Below, piece by piece: positions 37,641-52,433 of a stretch of 64,000 nucleotides of DNA. How positions within the stretch are numbered: the first letter of the stretch is position 1; each line of letters begins with the position of its first letter. The notes beneath the pieces are model-generated. The model did no database searches, was not told the DNA's origin, and saw only the letters and a program-made list of their open reading frames with translations. The stretch is taken from contig JBAIAA010000262.1 in assembly GCA_037893245.1 (NCBI GenBank), forward strand, positions 2,604,001 to 2,668,000. The letters run 5' to 3'. Made by a program: the position numbers and the translations under genes. The stretch comes from Crossaster papposus (Eukaryota; Echinodermata; Asteroidea; Velatida; Solasteridae).

Positions 37641-40600
37641 ACGTAAAGGGAAAGAAGTGTGCATAAGAAATAGACACCTGATGTCGGAACAAGCCCTCGA
37701 GTTAAATATGTAAAGGGGAAGAAGTGTGCATAAGAAATAGACACCTGATGTCGGAACAAGCCCACGAGTTAAATATGTAAAGGGAAAGAAGTGTGCATAA
37801 GAAATAGACACCTGATGTCGGAACAAGCCCTCGAGTTATATATGTAAAGGGAAAGAAGTGTGCATAAGAAATAGACACCTGATGTCGGAACAAGCCCTCG
37901 AGTTAAATATGTAAAGGGAAAGAAGTGTGCATAAGAAATAGACACCTGATGTCGGAACAAGCCCTCGAGTTAAATATGTAAAAGGAAAGAAGTGTGCATA
38001 AGAAATAGACACCTGATGTCGGAACAAGCCCTCGAGTTAAATATGTAAAAGGAAAGAAGTGTGCATAAGAAATAGACACCTGATGTCGGAACAAGCCCTC
38101 GAGTTAAGTATGTAAAGGGAAAGAAGCGTGCATAAGAAATAGACACCTGATGTCGGAACAAGCCCTCGAGTTAAATATGTAAAGGGAAAGAAGTGTGCAT
38201 AAGAAATAGACACCCGACGTCGGAACAAGCCCTCGAGTTAAATATGTAAAGGGAAAGAAGTGTGCATAAGAAATAGACACCTGATGTCGGAACAAGCCCT
38301 CGAGTTAAATATGTAAAGGCAAAATAAGTGTGCATAAGAAATAGACACCTGATGTCGGAACAAGCCCTCGAGTTAAATACGTAAAGCGAAAGAAGTGTGC
38401 ATAAGAAATAGACACCTGATATCGGAACAAGCCCTCGAGTTAAATACGTAAAGCGAAAGAAGTGTGCATAAGAAATAGACACCTGATGTCGGAACAAGCC
38501 CTCGAGTTATGTATGTAAAGGGAAAGAAGTGTGCATAAGAAATAGACACCTGATGTCGGAACAAGCCCTCGAGTTAAATATGTAAAGGGAAAGAAGTCTG
38601 CATAAGAAATAGACACTTGACGTCGGAACAAGCCCTCGAGTTAAATATGTAAAGGGAAAGAAGTGTGCATAAGAAATAGACACCTGATGTCGGAACAAGC
38701 CCTCGAGTTAAATATGTAAAGGGAAATAAGTGTGCATAAGAAATATACACCTGATGTCGGAAAAAGCCCTCGAGTTAAATATGTAAAGGGAAAGAAGTGT
38801 GCATAAGAAATAGACACCTGATGTCGGAACAAGCCCTCGAGTTAAGTATGTAAAGGGATTGAAGTTTGCATAAGAAATAGACACCTGATGTCGGAACAAG
38901 CCCTCGAGTTAAATGTGTAAAGGGAAAGAAGTGTGCATAAAAAATATACACCTGATGTCGGAACAAGCCCTCGAGTTAAATATGTAAAGGGAAATAAGTG
39001 TGCATAAGAAATAGACACCTGATGTCGGAACAAGCCCTCGAGTTAAATATGTAAAGGGAAAGAAGTGTGAATAAGAAATAGACACCTGATGTCGGAACAA
39101 GCCCTCGAGTTAAATATGTAAAAGGAAAGAAGTGTGCATAAGAAATAGACACCTGATGTCGGAACAAGCCCTCGAGTTAAATATGTAAAAGGAAAGAAGT
39201 GTGCATAAGAAATAGACACCTGATGTCGGAACAAGCCCTCGAGTTATGTATGTAAAGGGAAAGAAGTGTGCATAAGAAATAGACACCTGATGTCGGAACA
39301 AGCCCTCGAGTTAAATATGTAAAGGGAAAGAAGTGTGCATAAGAAATAGACACCTGACGTCGGAACAAGCCCTCGAGTTAAATATGTAAAGGGAAAGAAG
39401 TGTGCATAAGAAATAGACACCTGATGTCGGAACAAGCCCTCGAGTTAAATATGTAAAGGCAAATAAGTGTGCATAAGAAATAGACACCTGATGTCGGAAC
39501 AAGCCCTCGAGTTAAATATGTAAAGCGAAAGAAGTGTGCATAAGAAATAGACACCTGATGTCGGAACAAGCCCTCGAGTTAAATACGTAAAGGGAAAGAA
39601 GTGTGCATAAGAAATAGACACCTGATGTCGGAACAAGCCCTCGAGTTATGTATGTAAAGGGAAAGAAGTGTGCATAAGAAATAGACACCTGATGTCGGAA
39701 CAAGCCCTCGAGTTAAATATGTAAAGGGAAAGAAGTGTGCATAAGAAATAGACACCTGACGTCGGAACAAGCCCTCGAGTTAAATATGTAAAGGGAAAGA
39801 AGTGTGCATAAGAAATAGACACCTGATGTCGGAACAAGCCCTCGAGTTAAATATGTAAAGGCAAATAAGTGTGCATAAGAAATAGACACCTGATGTCGGA
39901 ACAAGCCCTCGAGTTAAATATGTAAAGCGAAAGAAGTGTGCATAAGAAATAGACACCTGATGTCGGAACAAGCCCTCGAGTTAAATACGTAAAGGGAAAG
40001 AAGTGTGCATAAGAAATAGACACCTGATGTCGGAAAAAGCCCTCGAGTTAAATATGTAAATGGAAAGAAGTGTGCATAAGAAATAGACACCTGATGTCGG
40101 AACAAGCCCTCGAGTTAAATATGTAAAGGGAAAGAAGTGTGCATAAGAAATAGACACCTGACGTCGGAACAAGCCCTCGAGTTAAATATGTAAAGGGAAA
40201 GAAGTGTGCATAAGAAATAGACACCTGATGTCGGAACAAGCCCTCGAGTTAAATATGTAAAGGCAAATAAGTGTGCATAAGAAATAGACACCTGATGTCG
40301 GAACAAGCCCTCGAGTTAAATATGTAAAGCGAAAGAAGTGTGCATAAGAAATAGACACCTGATGTCGGAACAAGCCCTCGAGTTAAATACGTAAAGGGAA
40401 AGAAGTGTGCATAAGAAATAGACACCTGATGTCGGAACAAGCCCTCGAGTTAAATATGTAAAGGGGAAGAAGTGTGCATAAGAAATAGACACCTGATGTC
40501 GGAACAAGCCCACGAGTTAAATATGTAAAGGGAAAGAAGTGTGCATAAGAAATAGACACCTGATGTCGGAACAAGCCCTCGAGTTATATATGTAAAGGGA

Positions 40601-43600
40601 AAGAAGTGTGCATAAGAAATAGACACCTGATGTCGGAACAAGCCCTCGAGTTAAATATGTAAAGGGAAAGAAGTGTGCATAAGAAATAGACACCTGATGT
40701 CGGAACAAGCCCTCGAGTTAAATATGTAAAAGGAAAGAAGTGTGCATAAGAAATAGACACCTGATGTCGGAACAAGCCCTCGAGTTAAATATGTAAAAGG
40801 AAAGAAGTGTGCATAAGAAATAGACACCTGATGTCGGAACAAGCCCTCGAGTTATGTATGTAAAGGGAAAGAAGTGTGCATAAGAAATAGACACCTGATG
40901 TCGGAACAAGCCCTCGAGTTAAATATGTAAAGGGAAAGAAGTGTGCATAAGAAATAGACACCTGACGTCGGAACAAGCCCTCGAGTTAAATATGTAAAGG
41001 GAAAGAAGTGTGCATAAGAAATAGACACCTGATGTCGGAACAAGCCCTCGAGTTAAATATGTAAAGGCAAATAAGTGTGCATAAGAAATAGACACCTGAT
41101 GTCGGAACAAGCCCTCGAGTTAAATATGTAAAGCGAAAGAAGTGTGCATAAGAAATAGACACCTGATGTCGGAACAAGCCCTCGAGTTAAATACGTAAAG
41201 GGAAAGAAGTGTGCATAAGAAATAGACACCTGATGTCGGAACAAGCCCTCGAGTTATGTATGTAAAGGGAAAGAAGTGTGCATAAGAAATAGACACCTGA
41301 TGTCGGAACAAGCCCTCGAGTTAAATATGTAAAGGGAAAGAAGTGTGCATAAGAAATAGACACCTGACGTCGGAACAAGCCCTCGAGTTAAATATGTAAA
41401 GGGAAAGAAGTGTGCATAAGAAATAGACACCTGATGTCGGAACAAGCCCTCGAGTTAAATATGTAAAGGCAAATAAGTGTGCATAAGAAATAGACACCTG
41501 ATGTCGGAACAAGCCCTCGAGTTAAATATGTAAAGCGAAAGAAGTGTGCATAAGAAATAGACACCTGATGTCGGAACAAGCCCTCGAGTTAAATACGTAA
41601 AGGGAAAGAAGTGTGCATAAGAAATAGACACCTGATGTCGGAAAAAGCCCTCGAGTTAAATATGTAAATGGAAAGAAGTGTGCATAAGAAATAGACACCT
41701 GATGTCGGAACAAGCCCTCGAGTTAAATATGTAAAGGGAAAGAAGTGTGCATAAGAAATAGACACCTGACGTCGGAACAAGCCCTCGAGTTAAATATGTA
41801 AAGGGAAAGAAGTGTGCATAAGAAATAGACACCTGATGTCGGAACAAGCCCTCGAGTTAAATATGTAAAGGCAAATAAGTGTGCATAAGAAATAGACACC
41901 TGATGTCGGAACAAGCCCTCGAGTTAAATATGTAAAGCGAAAGAAGTGTGCATAAGAAATAGACACCTGATGTCGGAACAAGCCCTCGAGTTAAATACGT
42001 AAAGGGAAAGAAGTGTGCATAAGAAATAGACACCTGATGTCGGAACAAGCCCTCGAGTTAAATATGTAAAGGGGAAGAAGTGTGCATAAGAAATAGACAC
42101 CTGATGTCGGAACAAGCCCACGAGTTAAATATGTAAAGGGAAAGAAGTGTGCATAAGAAATAGACACCTGATGTCGGAACAAGCCCTCGAGTTATATATG
42201 TAAAGGGAAAGAAGTGTGCATAAGAAATAGACACCTGATGTCGGAACAAGCCCTCGAGTTAAATATGTAAAGGGAAAGAAGTGTGCATAAGAAATAGACA
42301 CCTGATGTCGGAACAAGCCCTCGAGTTAAATATGTAAAAGGAAAGAAGTGTGCATAAGAAATAGACACCTGATGTCGGAACAAGCCCTCGAGTTAAATAT
42401 GTAAAAGGAAAGAAGTGTGCATAAGAAATAGACACCTGATGTCGGAACAAGCCCTCGAGTTAAGTATGTAAAGGGAAAGAAGCGTGCATAAGAAATAGAC
42501 ACCTGATGTCGGAACAAGCCCTCGAGTTAAATATGTAAAGGGAAAGAAGTGTGCATAAGAAATAGACACCTGACGTCGGAACAAGCCCTCGAGTTAAATA
42601 TGTAAAGGGAAAGAAGTGTGCATAAGAAATAGACACCTGATGTCGGAACAAGCCCTCGAGTTAAATATGTAAAGGCAAAATAAGTGTGCATAAGAAATAG
42701 ACACCTGATGTCGGAACAAGCCCTCGAGTTAAATACGTAAAGCGAAAGAAGTGTGCATAAGAAATAGACACCTGATATCGGAACAAGCCCTCGAGTTAAA
42801 TACGTAAAGCGAAAGAAGTGTGCATAAGAAATAGACACCTGATGTCGGAACAAGCCCTCGAGTTATGTATGTAAAGGGAAAGAAGTGTGCATAAGAAATA
42901 GACACCTGATGTCGGAACAAGCCCTCGAGTTAAATATGTAAAGGGAAAGAAGTCTGCATAAGAAATAGACACCTGACGTCGGAACAAGCCCTCGAGTTAA
43001 ATATGTAAAGGGAAAGAAGTGTGCATAAGAAATAGACACCTGATGTCGGAACAAGCCCTCGAGTTAAATATGTAAAGGGAAATAAGTGTGCATAAGAAAT
43101 ATACACCTGATGTCGGAAAAAGCCCTCGAGTTAAATATGTAAAGGGAAAGAAGTGTGCATAAGAAATAGACACCTGATGTCGGAACAAGCCCTCGAGTTA
43201 AGTATGTAAAGGGATTGAAGTTTGCATAAGAAATAGACACCTGATGTCGGAACAAGCCCTCGAGTTATATGTGTAAAGGGAAAGAAGTGTGCATAAAAAA
43301 TATACACCTGATGTCGGAACAAGCCCTCGAGTTAAATATGTAAAGGGAAATAAGTGTGCATAAGAAATAGACACCTGATGTCGGAACAAGCCCTCGAGTT
43401 AAATATGTAAAGGGAAAGAAGTGTGAATAAGAAATAGACACCTGATGTCGGAACAAGCCCTCGAGTTAAATATGTAAAAGGAAAGAAGTGTGCATAAGAA
43501 ATAGACACCTGATGTCGGAACAAGCCCTCGAGTTAAATATGTAAAAGAAAAGAAGTGTGCATAAGAAATAGACACCTGATGTCGGAACAAGCCCTCGAGT

Positions 43601-44200
43601 TATGTATGTAAAGGGAAAGAAGTGTGCATAAGAAATAGACACCTGATGTCGGAACAAGCCCTCGAGTTAAATATGTAAAGGGAAAGAAGTGTGCATAAGA
43701 AATAGACACCTGACGTCGGAACAAGCCCTCGAGTTAAATATGTAAAGGGAAAGAAGTGTGCATAAGAAATAGACACCTGATGTCGGAACAAGCCCTCGAG
43801 TTAAATATGTAAAGGCAAATAAGTGTGCATAAGAAATAGACACCTGATGTCGGAACAAGCCCTCGAGTTAAATATGTAAAGCGAAAGAAGTGTGCATAAG
43901 AAATAGACACCTGATGTCGGAACAAGCCCTCGAGTTAAATACGTAAAGGGAAAGAAGTGTGCATAAGAAATAGACACCTGATGTCGGAACAAGCCCTCGA
44001 GTTATGTATGTAAAGGGAAAGAAGTGTGCATAAGAAATAGACACCTGATGTCGGAACAAGCCCTCGAGTTAAATATGTAAAGGGAAAGAAGTGTGCATAA
44101 GAAATAGACACCTGACGTCGGAACAAGCCCTCGAGTTAAATATGTAAAGGGAAAGAAGTGTGCATAAGAAATAGACACCTGATGTCGGAACAAGCCCTCG
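37350..44200. repeat. Long duplication in the 67-bp array with a 4356-bp offset
   Basis: About 2.5 kb (37350-39850) recurs 4356 bp further on (41700-44200). A 68-bp monomer with one extra A (ggcaaaataag, near 38320 and 42676) is present in both copies at exactly this distance, and further rare variants agree. 4356 equals 65 monomers plus the one extra base. Between the copies lies the 1608-bp duplication. Confidence 0.8.
39100..42350. repeat. 1608-bp (24-monomer) tandem duplication
   Basis: Variant order from about 39100 to 40700 is repeated from about 40700 to 42350. Marker monomers with cccacgag occur near 40511 and 42119, 1608 bp apart, and those with gtcggaaaaagcc near 40037 and 41645. 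Confidence 0.75.
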
Positions 44201-47200
44201 AGTTAAATATGTAAAGGCAAATAAGTGTGCATAAGAAATAGACACCTGATGTCGGAACAAGCCCTCGAGTTAAATATGTAAAGCGAAAGAAGTGTGCATA
44301 AGAAATAGACACCTGATGTCGGAACAAGCCCTCGAGTTAAATACGTAAAGGGAAAGAAGTGTGCATAAGAAATAGACACCTGATGTCGGAACAAGCCCTC
44401 GAGTTAAATATGTAAAGGGGAAGAAGTGTGCATAAGAAATAGACACCTGATGTCGGAACAAGCCCTCGAGTTAAATATGTAAAGGGAAAGAAGTGTGCAT
44501 AAGAAATAGAGACCTGATGTCGGAACAAGCCCTCGAGTTATATATGTAAAGGGAAAGAAGTGTGCATAAGAAATAGACACCTGATGTCGGAACAAGCCCT
44601 CGAGTTAAATATGTAAAGGGAAAGAAGTGTGCATAAGAAATAGACACCTGATGTCGGAACAAGCCCTCGAGATAAATATGTAAAGGGATTGAAGTGTGCA
44701 TCAGAAATAGACACCTGATGTCGGAACAAGCCCTCGAGTTAAATATGTAAAGGGAAAGAAGTGTGCATAAGAACTAGACACCTGATGTCGGGACAAGCCC
44801 TCGAGTTATATATGTAAAGGGAAACAGGTGTGCATAAGAAGTAGACACCTGATGTCGGAACAAGCCCTCGAGTTAAATATGTAAAGGGAAAGAAGTGTGC
44901 ATAAGAAATAGACACCTGATGTCGGAACAAGCCCTCGAGTTAAATATGTAAAGGGATTGAAGTGTGCATAAGAAATAGACACCTGATGTCGGAACAAGCC
45001 CTCGAGTTAAATGTGTAAAGGGAAAGAAGTGTGCATAAGAACTAGACACCTGATGTCGGAACAAGCCCTCGAGTTAAATATGTAAAGGGAAAGAAGTGTG
45101 CATAAGAAATAGACACCTGATGTCGGAACAAGCCCTCGAGTTAAATATGTAAAGGCAAAAAAGTGTGCATAAGAAATAGACACCTGATGTCGGAAAAAGC
45201 CCTCGAGTTAAATATGTAAAGGGAAAGAAGTGTGCATAAGAAATAGACACCTGATGTCGGAACAAGCCCTCGAGTTAAGTATGTAAAGGGATTGAAGTGT
45301 GCATAAGAAATAGACACCTGATGTCGGAACAAGCCCTCGAGTTAAATGTGTAAAGGGAAAGAAGTGTGCATAAGAAATATACACCTGATGTCGGAACAAG
45401 CCCTCGAGTTAAATATGTAAAGGGAAAGAAGTGTGCATAAGAAAAAGACACCTGATGTCGGAACAAGCCCTCGAGTTAAATACGTAAAGGGAAAGAAGTG
45501 TGCATAAGAAATAGACACCTGATGTCGGAACAAGCCCTCGAGTTAAATATGTAAAGGGAAAGAAGTGTGCATAAGAAATAGACACCTGATGTCGGAACAA
45601 GCCCTCGAGTTAAATATGTAAAGGGAAAGAAGTGTGCATAAGAAATAGACACCTGATGTCGGAACAAGCCCTCGAGTTATATATGTAAAGGGAAAGAAGT
45701 GTGCATAAGAAATAGACACCTGATGTCGGAACAAGCCCTCGAGTTAAATATGTAAAGGGAAAGAAGTGTGCATAAGAAATAGACACCTGATGTCGGAACA
45801 AGCCCTCGAGATAAATATGTAAAGGGATTGAAGTGTGCATAATAAATAGACACCTGATGTCGGAACAAGCCCTCGAGTTAAATACGTAAAGGGAAAGAAG
45901 TGTGCATAAGAACTAGACACCTGATGTCGGAACAAGCCCTCGAGTTAAATATGTAAAGGGAAAGAAGTGTGCATAAGAAATAGACACCTGATGTCGGAAC
46001 AAGCCCTCGAGTTAAATATGTAAAGGGAAAGAAGTGTGCATAAGAAATAGACACCTGACGTCGGAACAAGCCCTCGAGTTAAATATGTAAAGGGAAAGAA
46101 GTGTGCATAAGAAATAGACACCTGATGTCGGAACAAGCCCTCGAGTTAAATATGTAAAGGCAAATAAGTGTGCATAAGAAATAGACACCTGATGTCGGAA
46201 CAAGCCCTCGAGTTAAATATGTAAAGCGAAAGAAGTGTGCATAAGAAATAGACACCTGATGTCGGAACAAGCCCTCGAGTTAAATACGTAAAGGGAAAGA
46301 AGTGTGCATAAGAAATAGACACCTGATGTCGGAACAAGCCCTCGAGTTAAATATGTAAAGGGGAAGAAGTGTGCATAAGAAATAGACACCTGATGTCGGA
46401 ACAAGCCCTCGAGTTAAATATGTAAAGGGAAAGAAGTGTGCATAAGAAATAGAGACCTGATGTCGGAACAAGCCCTCGAGTTATATATGTAAAGGGAAAG
46501 AAGTGTGCATAAGAAATAGACACCTGATGTCGGAACAAGCCCTCGAGTTAAATATGTAAAGGGAAAGAAGTGTGCATAAGAAATAGACACCTGATGTCGG
46601 AACAAGCCCTCGAGATAAATATGTAAAGGGATTGAAGTGTGCATAAGAAATAGACACCTGATGTCGGAACAAGCCCTCGAGTTAAATATGTAAAGGGAAA
46701 GAAGTGTGCATAAGAACTAGACACCTGATGTCGGGACAAGCCCTCGAGTTATATATGTAAAGGGAAACAGGTGTGCATAAGAAGTAGACACCTGATGTCG
46801 GAACAAGCCCTCGAGTTAAATATGTAAAGGGAAAGAAGTGTGCATAAGAAATAGACACCTGATGTCGGAACAAGCCCTCGAGTTAAATATGTAAAGGGAT
46901 TGAAGTGTGCATAAGAAATAGACACCTGATGTCGGAACAAGCCCTCGAGTTAAATGTGTAAAGGGAAAGAAGTGTGCATAAGAACTAGACACCTGATGTC
47001 GGAACAAGCCCTCGAGTTAAATATGTAAAGGGAAAGAAGTGTGCATAAGAAATAGACACCTGATGTCGGAACAAGCCCTCGAGTTAAATATGTAAAGGCA
47101 AAAAAGTGTGCATAAGAAATAGACACCTGATGTCGGAAAAAGCCCTCGAGTTAAATATGTAAAGGGAAAGAAGTGTGCATAAGAAATAGACACCTGATGT

Positions 47201-47850
47201 CGGAACAAGCCCTCGAGTTAAGTATGTAAAGGGATTGAAGTGTGCATAAGAAATAGACACCTGATGTCGGAACAAGCCCTCGAGTTAAATGTGTAAAGGG
47301 AAAGAAGTGTGCATAAGAAATATACACCTGATGTCGGAACAAGCCCTCGAGTTAAATATGTAAAGGGAAAGAAGTGTGCATAAGAAAAAGACACCTGATG
47401 TCGGAACAAGCCCTCGAGTTAAATACGTAAAGGGAAAGAAGTGTGCATAAGAAATAGACACCTGATGTCGGAACAAGCCCTCGAGTTAAATATGTAAAGG
47501 GAAAGAAGTGTGCATAAGAAATAGACACCTGATGTCGGAACAAGCCCTCGAGTTAAATATGTAAAGGGAAAGAAGTGTGCATAAGAAATAGACACCTGAT
47601 GTCGGAACAAGCCCTCGAGTTATATATGTAAAGGGAAAGAAGTGTGCATAAGAAATAGACACCTGATGTCGGAACAAGCCCTCGAGTTAAATATGTAAAG
47701 GGAAAGAAGTGTGCATAAGAAATAGACACCTGATGTCGGAACAAGCCCTCGAGATAAATATGTAAAGGGATTGAAGTGTGCATAATAAATAGACACCTGA
47801 TGTCGGAACAAGCCCTCGAGTTGAATACGTAAAGGGAAAGAAGTGTGCAT
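44000..47850. repeat. 1943-bp (29-monomer) tandem duplication
   Basis: Variant order from about 44000 to 45900 recurs from about 45950 to 47850. Markers include cgagataaatatg (near 44669 and 46612), ggaaacaggtgtgc (near 44820 and 46763) and gagacctg (near 44510 and 46453). Confidence 0.75.
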
Positions 47851-50800
47851 AAGAACTAGACACCTGATGTCGGGACAAGCCCTCGAGTTATATATGTAAA
47901 GGGAAACAGGTGTGCATAAGAAGTAGACACCTGATGTCGGAACAAGCCCTCGAGTTAAATATGTAAAGGGAAAGAAGTGTGCATAAGAAATAGACACCTG
48001 ATGTCGGAACAAGCCCTCGAGTTAAATATGTAAAGGGATTGAAGTGTGCATAAGAAATAGACACCTGATGTCGGAACAAGCCCTCGAGTTAAATATGTAA
48101 AGGGAAAGAAGTGTGCATAAGAACTAGACACCTGATGTCGGAACAAGCCCTCGAGTTAAATATGTAAAGGGAAAGAAGTGTGCATAAGAAATAGACACCT
48201 GATGTCGGAACAAGCCCTCGAGTTAAATATGTAAAGGCAAAAAAGTGTGCATAAGAAATAGACACCTGATGTCGGAAAAAACCCTCGAGTTAAATATGTA
48301 AAGGGAAAGAAGTGTGCATAAGAAATAGACACCTGATGTCGGAACAAGCCCTCGAGTTAAGTATGTAAAGGGATTGAAGTGTGCATAAGAAATAGACACC
48401 TGATGTCGGAACAAGCCCTCGAGTTAAATGTGTAAAGGGAAAGAAGTGTGCATAAGAAATATACACCTGATGTCGGAACAAGCCCTCGAGTTAAATATGT
48501 AAAGGGAAAGAAGTGTGCATAAGAAATAGACACCTGATGTCGGAACAAGCCCTCGAGTTAAATACGTAAAGGGAAAGAAGTGTGCATAAGACATAGACAC
48601 CTGATGTCGGAACAAGCCCTCGAGTTAAATATGTAAAGGGAAAGAAGTGTGCATAAGAAATAGACACCTGATGTCGGAACAAGCCCTCGAGTTAAATATG
48701 TAAAGGGAAAGAAGTGTGCATAAGAAATAGACACCTGATGTCGGAACAAGCCCTCGAGTTATATATGTAAAGGGAAAGAAGTGTGCATAAGAAATAAACA
48801 CCTGATGTCGGAACAAGCCCTCGAGTTAAATATGTAAATGGAAAGAAGTGTGCATAAGAAATAGACACCTGATGTCGGAACAAGCCCTCGAGTTAAATAT
48901 GTAAAGGCAAAGAAGTGTGCATAAGAAATAGACACCTGATGTCGGAACAAGCCCTCGAGTTAAATATGTAAAGGGAAATAAGTGTGCATAAGAAATAGAC
49001 ACCTGATGTCGGAACAAGCCCTCGAGTTAAATATGTAAAGGCAAATAAGTGTGCATAAGAAATAGACAGCTGATGTCGGAACAAGCCCTCGAGTTAAATA
49101 TGTAAAGCGAAAGAAGTGTGCATAAGAAATAGACACCTGATGTCGGAACAAGCCCTCGAGTTAAATACGTAAAGGGGAAGAAGTGTGCATAAGAAATAGA
49201 CACCTGATGTCGGAACAAGCCCTCGAGTTAAATATGTAAAGGGAAAGAAGTGTGCATAAGAAATATACACCTGATGTCGGAACAAGCCCTCGAGTTAAAT
49301 ATGTAAAGGGATTGAAGTGTGCATAAGAAATAGACACCTGATGTCGGAACAAGCCCTCGAGTTAAATGTGTAAAGGGAAAGAAGTGTGCATAAGAAATAT
49401 ACACCTGATGTCGGAACAAGCCCTCGAGTTAAATATGTAAAGGGATTGAAGTGTGCATAAGAAATAGACACCTGATGTCGGAACAATCCCTCGAGTTAAA
49501 TATGTAAAGGGAAAGAAGTGTGCATAAGAAATATACACCTGATGTCGGAACAAGCCCTCGAGTTAAATATGTAAAGGGAAAGAAGTGTGCATAAGAAAAA
49601 GACACCTGATGTCGGAACAAGCCCTCGAGTTAAATACGTAAAGGGAAAGAAGTGTGCATAAGAAATAGACACCTGATGTCGGAACAAGCCCTCGAGCTAA
49701 ATATGTAAAGGGAAAGAAGTGTGCATAAGAAATAGACACCTGATGTCGGAACAAGCCCTCGAGTTAAATATGTAAAGGGAAAGAAGTGTGCATAAGAAAT
49801 AGACACCTGATGTCGGAACAAGCCCTCGAGTTATATATGTAAAGGGAAAGAAGTGTGCATAAGAAATAGACACCTGATGTCGGAACAAGCCCTCGAGTTA
49901 AATATGTAAAGGGAAAGAAGTGTGCATAAGAAATAGACACCTGATGTTGGAACAAGCCCTCGAGATAAATATGTAAAGGGATTGAAGTGTGCATAAGAAA
50001 TAGACACCTGATGTCGGAACAAGCCCTCGAGTTAAATATGTAAAGGGAAAGAAGTGTGCATAAGAACTAGACACCTGATGTCGGGACAAGCCCTCGAGTT
50101 ATATATGTAAAGGGAAACAGGTGTGCATAAGAAGTAGACACCTGATGTCGGAACAAGCCCTCGAGTTAAATATGTAAAGGGAAAGAAGTGTGCATAAGAA
50201 ATAGACACCTGATGTCGGAACAAGCCCTCGAGTTAAATATGTAAAGGGATTGAAGTGTGCATAAGAAATAGACACCTGATGTCGGAACAAGCCCTCGAGT
50301 TAAATATGTAAAGGGAAAGAAGTGTGCATAAGAACTAGACACCTGATGTCGGAACAAGCCCTCGAGTTAAGTATGTAAAGGGATTGAAGTGTGCATAAGA
50401 AATAGACACCTGATGTCGGAACAAGCCCTCGAGTTAAATGTGTAAAGGGAAAGAAGTGTGCATAAGAAATATACACCTGATGTCGGAACAAGCCCTCGAG
50501 TTAAATATGTAAAAGGAAAGAAGTGTGCATAAGAAATAGACACCTGATGTCGGAACAAGCCCTCGAGTTAAATACGTAAAGGGAAAGAAGTGTGCATAAG
50601 AAATAGACACCTGATGTCGGAACAAGCCCTCGAGTTAAATATGTAAAGGGAAAGAAGTGTGCATAAGAAATAGACACCTAATGTCGGAACAAGCCCTCGA
50701 GTTAAATATGTAAAGGGAAAGAAGTGTGCATAAGAAATAGACACCTGATGTCGGAACAAGCCCTCGAGTTATATATGTAAAGAGAAAGAAGTGTGCATAA

Positions 50801-51371
50801 GAAATAAACACCTGATGTCGGAACAAGCCCTCGAGTTAAATATGTAAAGGGAAAGAAGTGTGCATAAGAAATAGACACCTGATGTCGGAACAAGCCCTCG
50901 AGTTAAATATGTAAAGGGAAAGAAGTGTGCATAAGAACTAGACACCTGATGTCGGAACAAGCCCTCGAGTTAAATATGTAAAGAGAAAGAAGTGTGCATA
51001 AGAAATAGACACCTGATGTCGGAACAAGCCCTCCAGTTAAATATGTAAAGGCAAAGAAGTGTGCATAAGAAATAGACACCTGATGTCGGAAAAAGCCCTC
51101 GAGTTAAATATGTAAAGGGAAAGAAGTGTGCATAAGAAATAGACACCTGATGTCGGAACAAGCCCTCGAGTTAAATACGTAAAGGGAAAGAAGTGTGCAT
51201 AAGAAATATACACCTGATGTCGGAACAAGCCCTCGAGTTAAATATGTAAACGGAAAGAAGTGTGCATAAGAAATAGACACCTGATGTCGGAACAAGCCCT
51301 CGAGTTATATATGTAAAGGGAAAGAAGTGTGCATAAGAAATAGACACCTGATGTCGGAACAAGCCCTCGAG

Positions 51372-52433
51372 TTAAATATGTAAAGGGAAAGAAGTGTGCA
51401 TAAGAAATAGACACCTGATGTCGGAACAAGCCCTCGAGTTAAATATGTAAAGGGATTGAAGTGTGCATAAGAAATAGACACCTGATGTCGAAACAAGCCC
51501 TCGATTTATATATGTAAAGGGAAAGAAGTGTGCATAAGAAATAGACACCTGATGTCGGAACAAGCCCTCGAGTTAAATATGTAAAGGGATTGAAGTGTGC
51601 ATAAGAAATCGACACCTGATGTCGAAACAAGCCCTCGAGTTAAATATGTAAAGGGAAAGAAGTGTGCATAAAAACTAGACACCTGATGTCGGAACAAGCC
51701 CTCGAGTTATATATGTAAAGGGAAACAGGTGTGCATAAGAAGTAGATACCTGATGTCGGAACAAGCCCTCGAGTTAAATACGTAAAGGGGAAGAAGTGTG
51801 CATAAGAAATAGACACCTGATGTCGGAACAAGCCTCGAGTTAAATATGTAAAGGGAAAGAAGTGTGCATAAGAAATAGACACCTGATGTCGGAACAAGCC
51901 CTCGAGTTATATATGTAAAGGGAAAGAAGTGTGCATAAGAAATAGACACCTGATGTCGGAACAAGCCCTCGAGTTAAATATGTAAAGGGAAAGAAGTGTG
52001 CATAAGAAATAGACACCTGATGTCGGAACAAGCCCTCGAGTTAAATATGTAAAGGGATTGAAGTGTGCATAAGAAATAGACACCTGATGTCGAAACAAGC
52101 CCTCGATTTATATATGTAAAGGGAAAGAAGTGTGCATAAGAAATAGACACCTGATGTCGGAACAAGCCCTCGAGTTAAATATGTAAAGGGATTGAAGTGT
52201 GCATAAGAAATAGACACCTGATGTCGAAACAAGCCCTCGAGTTAAATATGTAAAGGGAAAGAAGTGTGCATAAAAACTAGACACCTGATGTCGGAACAAG
52301 CCCTCGAGTTATATATGTAAAGGGAAACAGGTGTGCATAAGAAGTAGACACCTGATGTCGGAACAAGCCCTCGAGTTAAATATGTAAAGGGAAAGAAGTG
52401 TGCATAAGAAATAGACACCTGATGTCGGAACAA
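51372..52433. repeat. 602-bp duplication with a shared-length monomer defect
   Basis: Monomers with ccctcgatttatatatg occur near 51500 and 52110, about 602 bp apart. That is nine monomers minus one base, because one monomer between them (caagcctcgag, near 51830) has lost a C. A second 1-bp loss lies near 52697 (gtcggaaaagcc). Confidence 0.65.
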
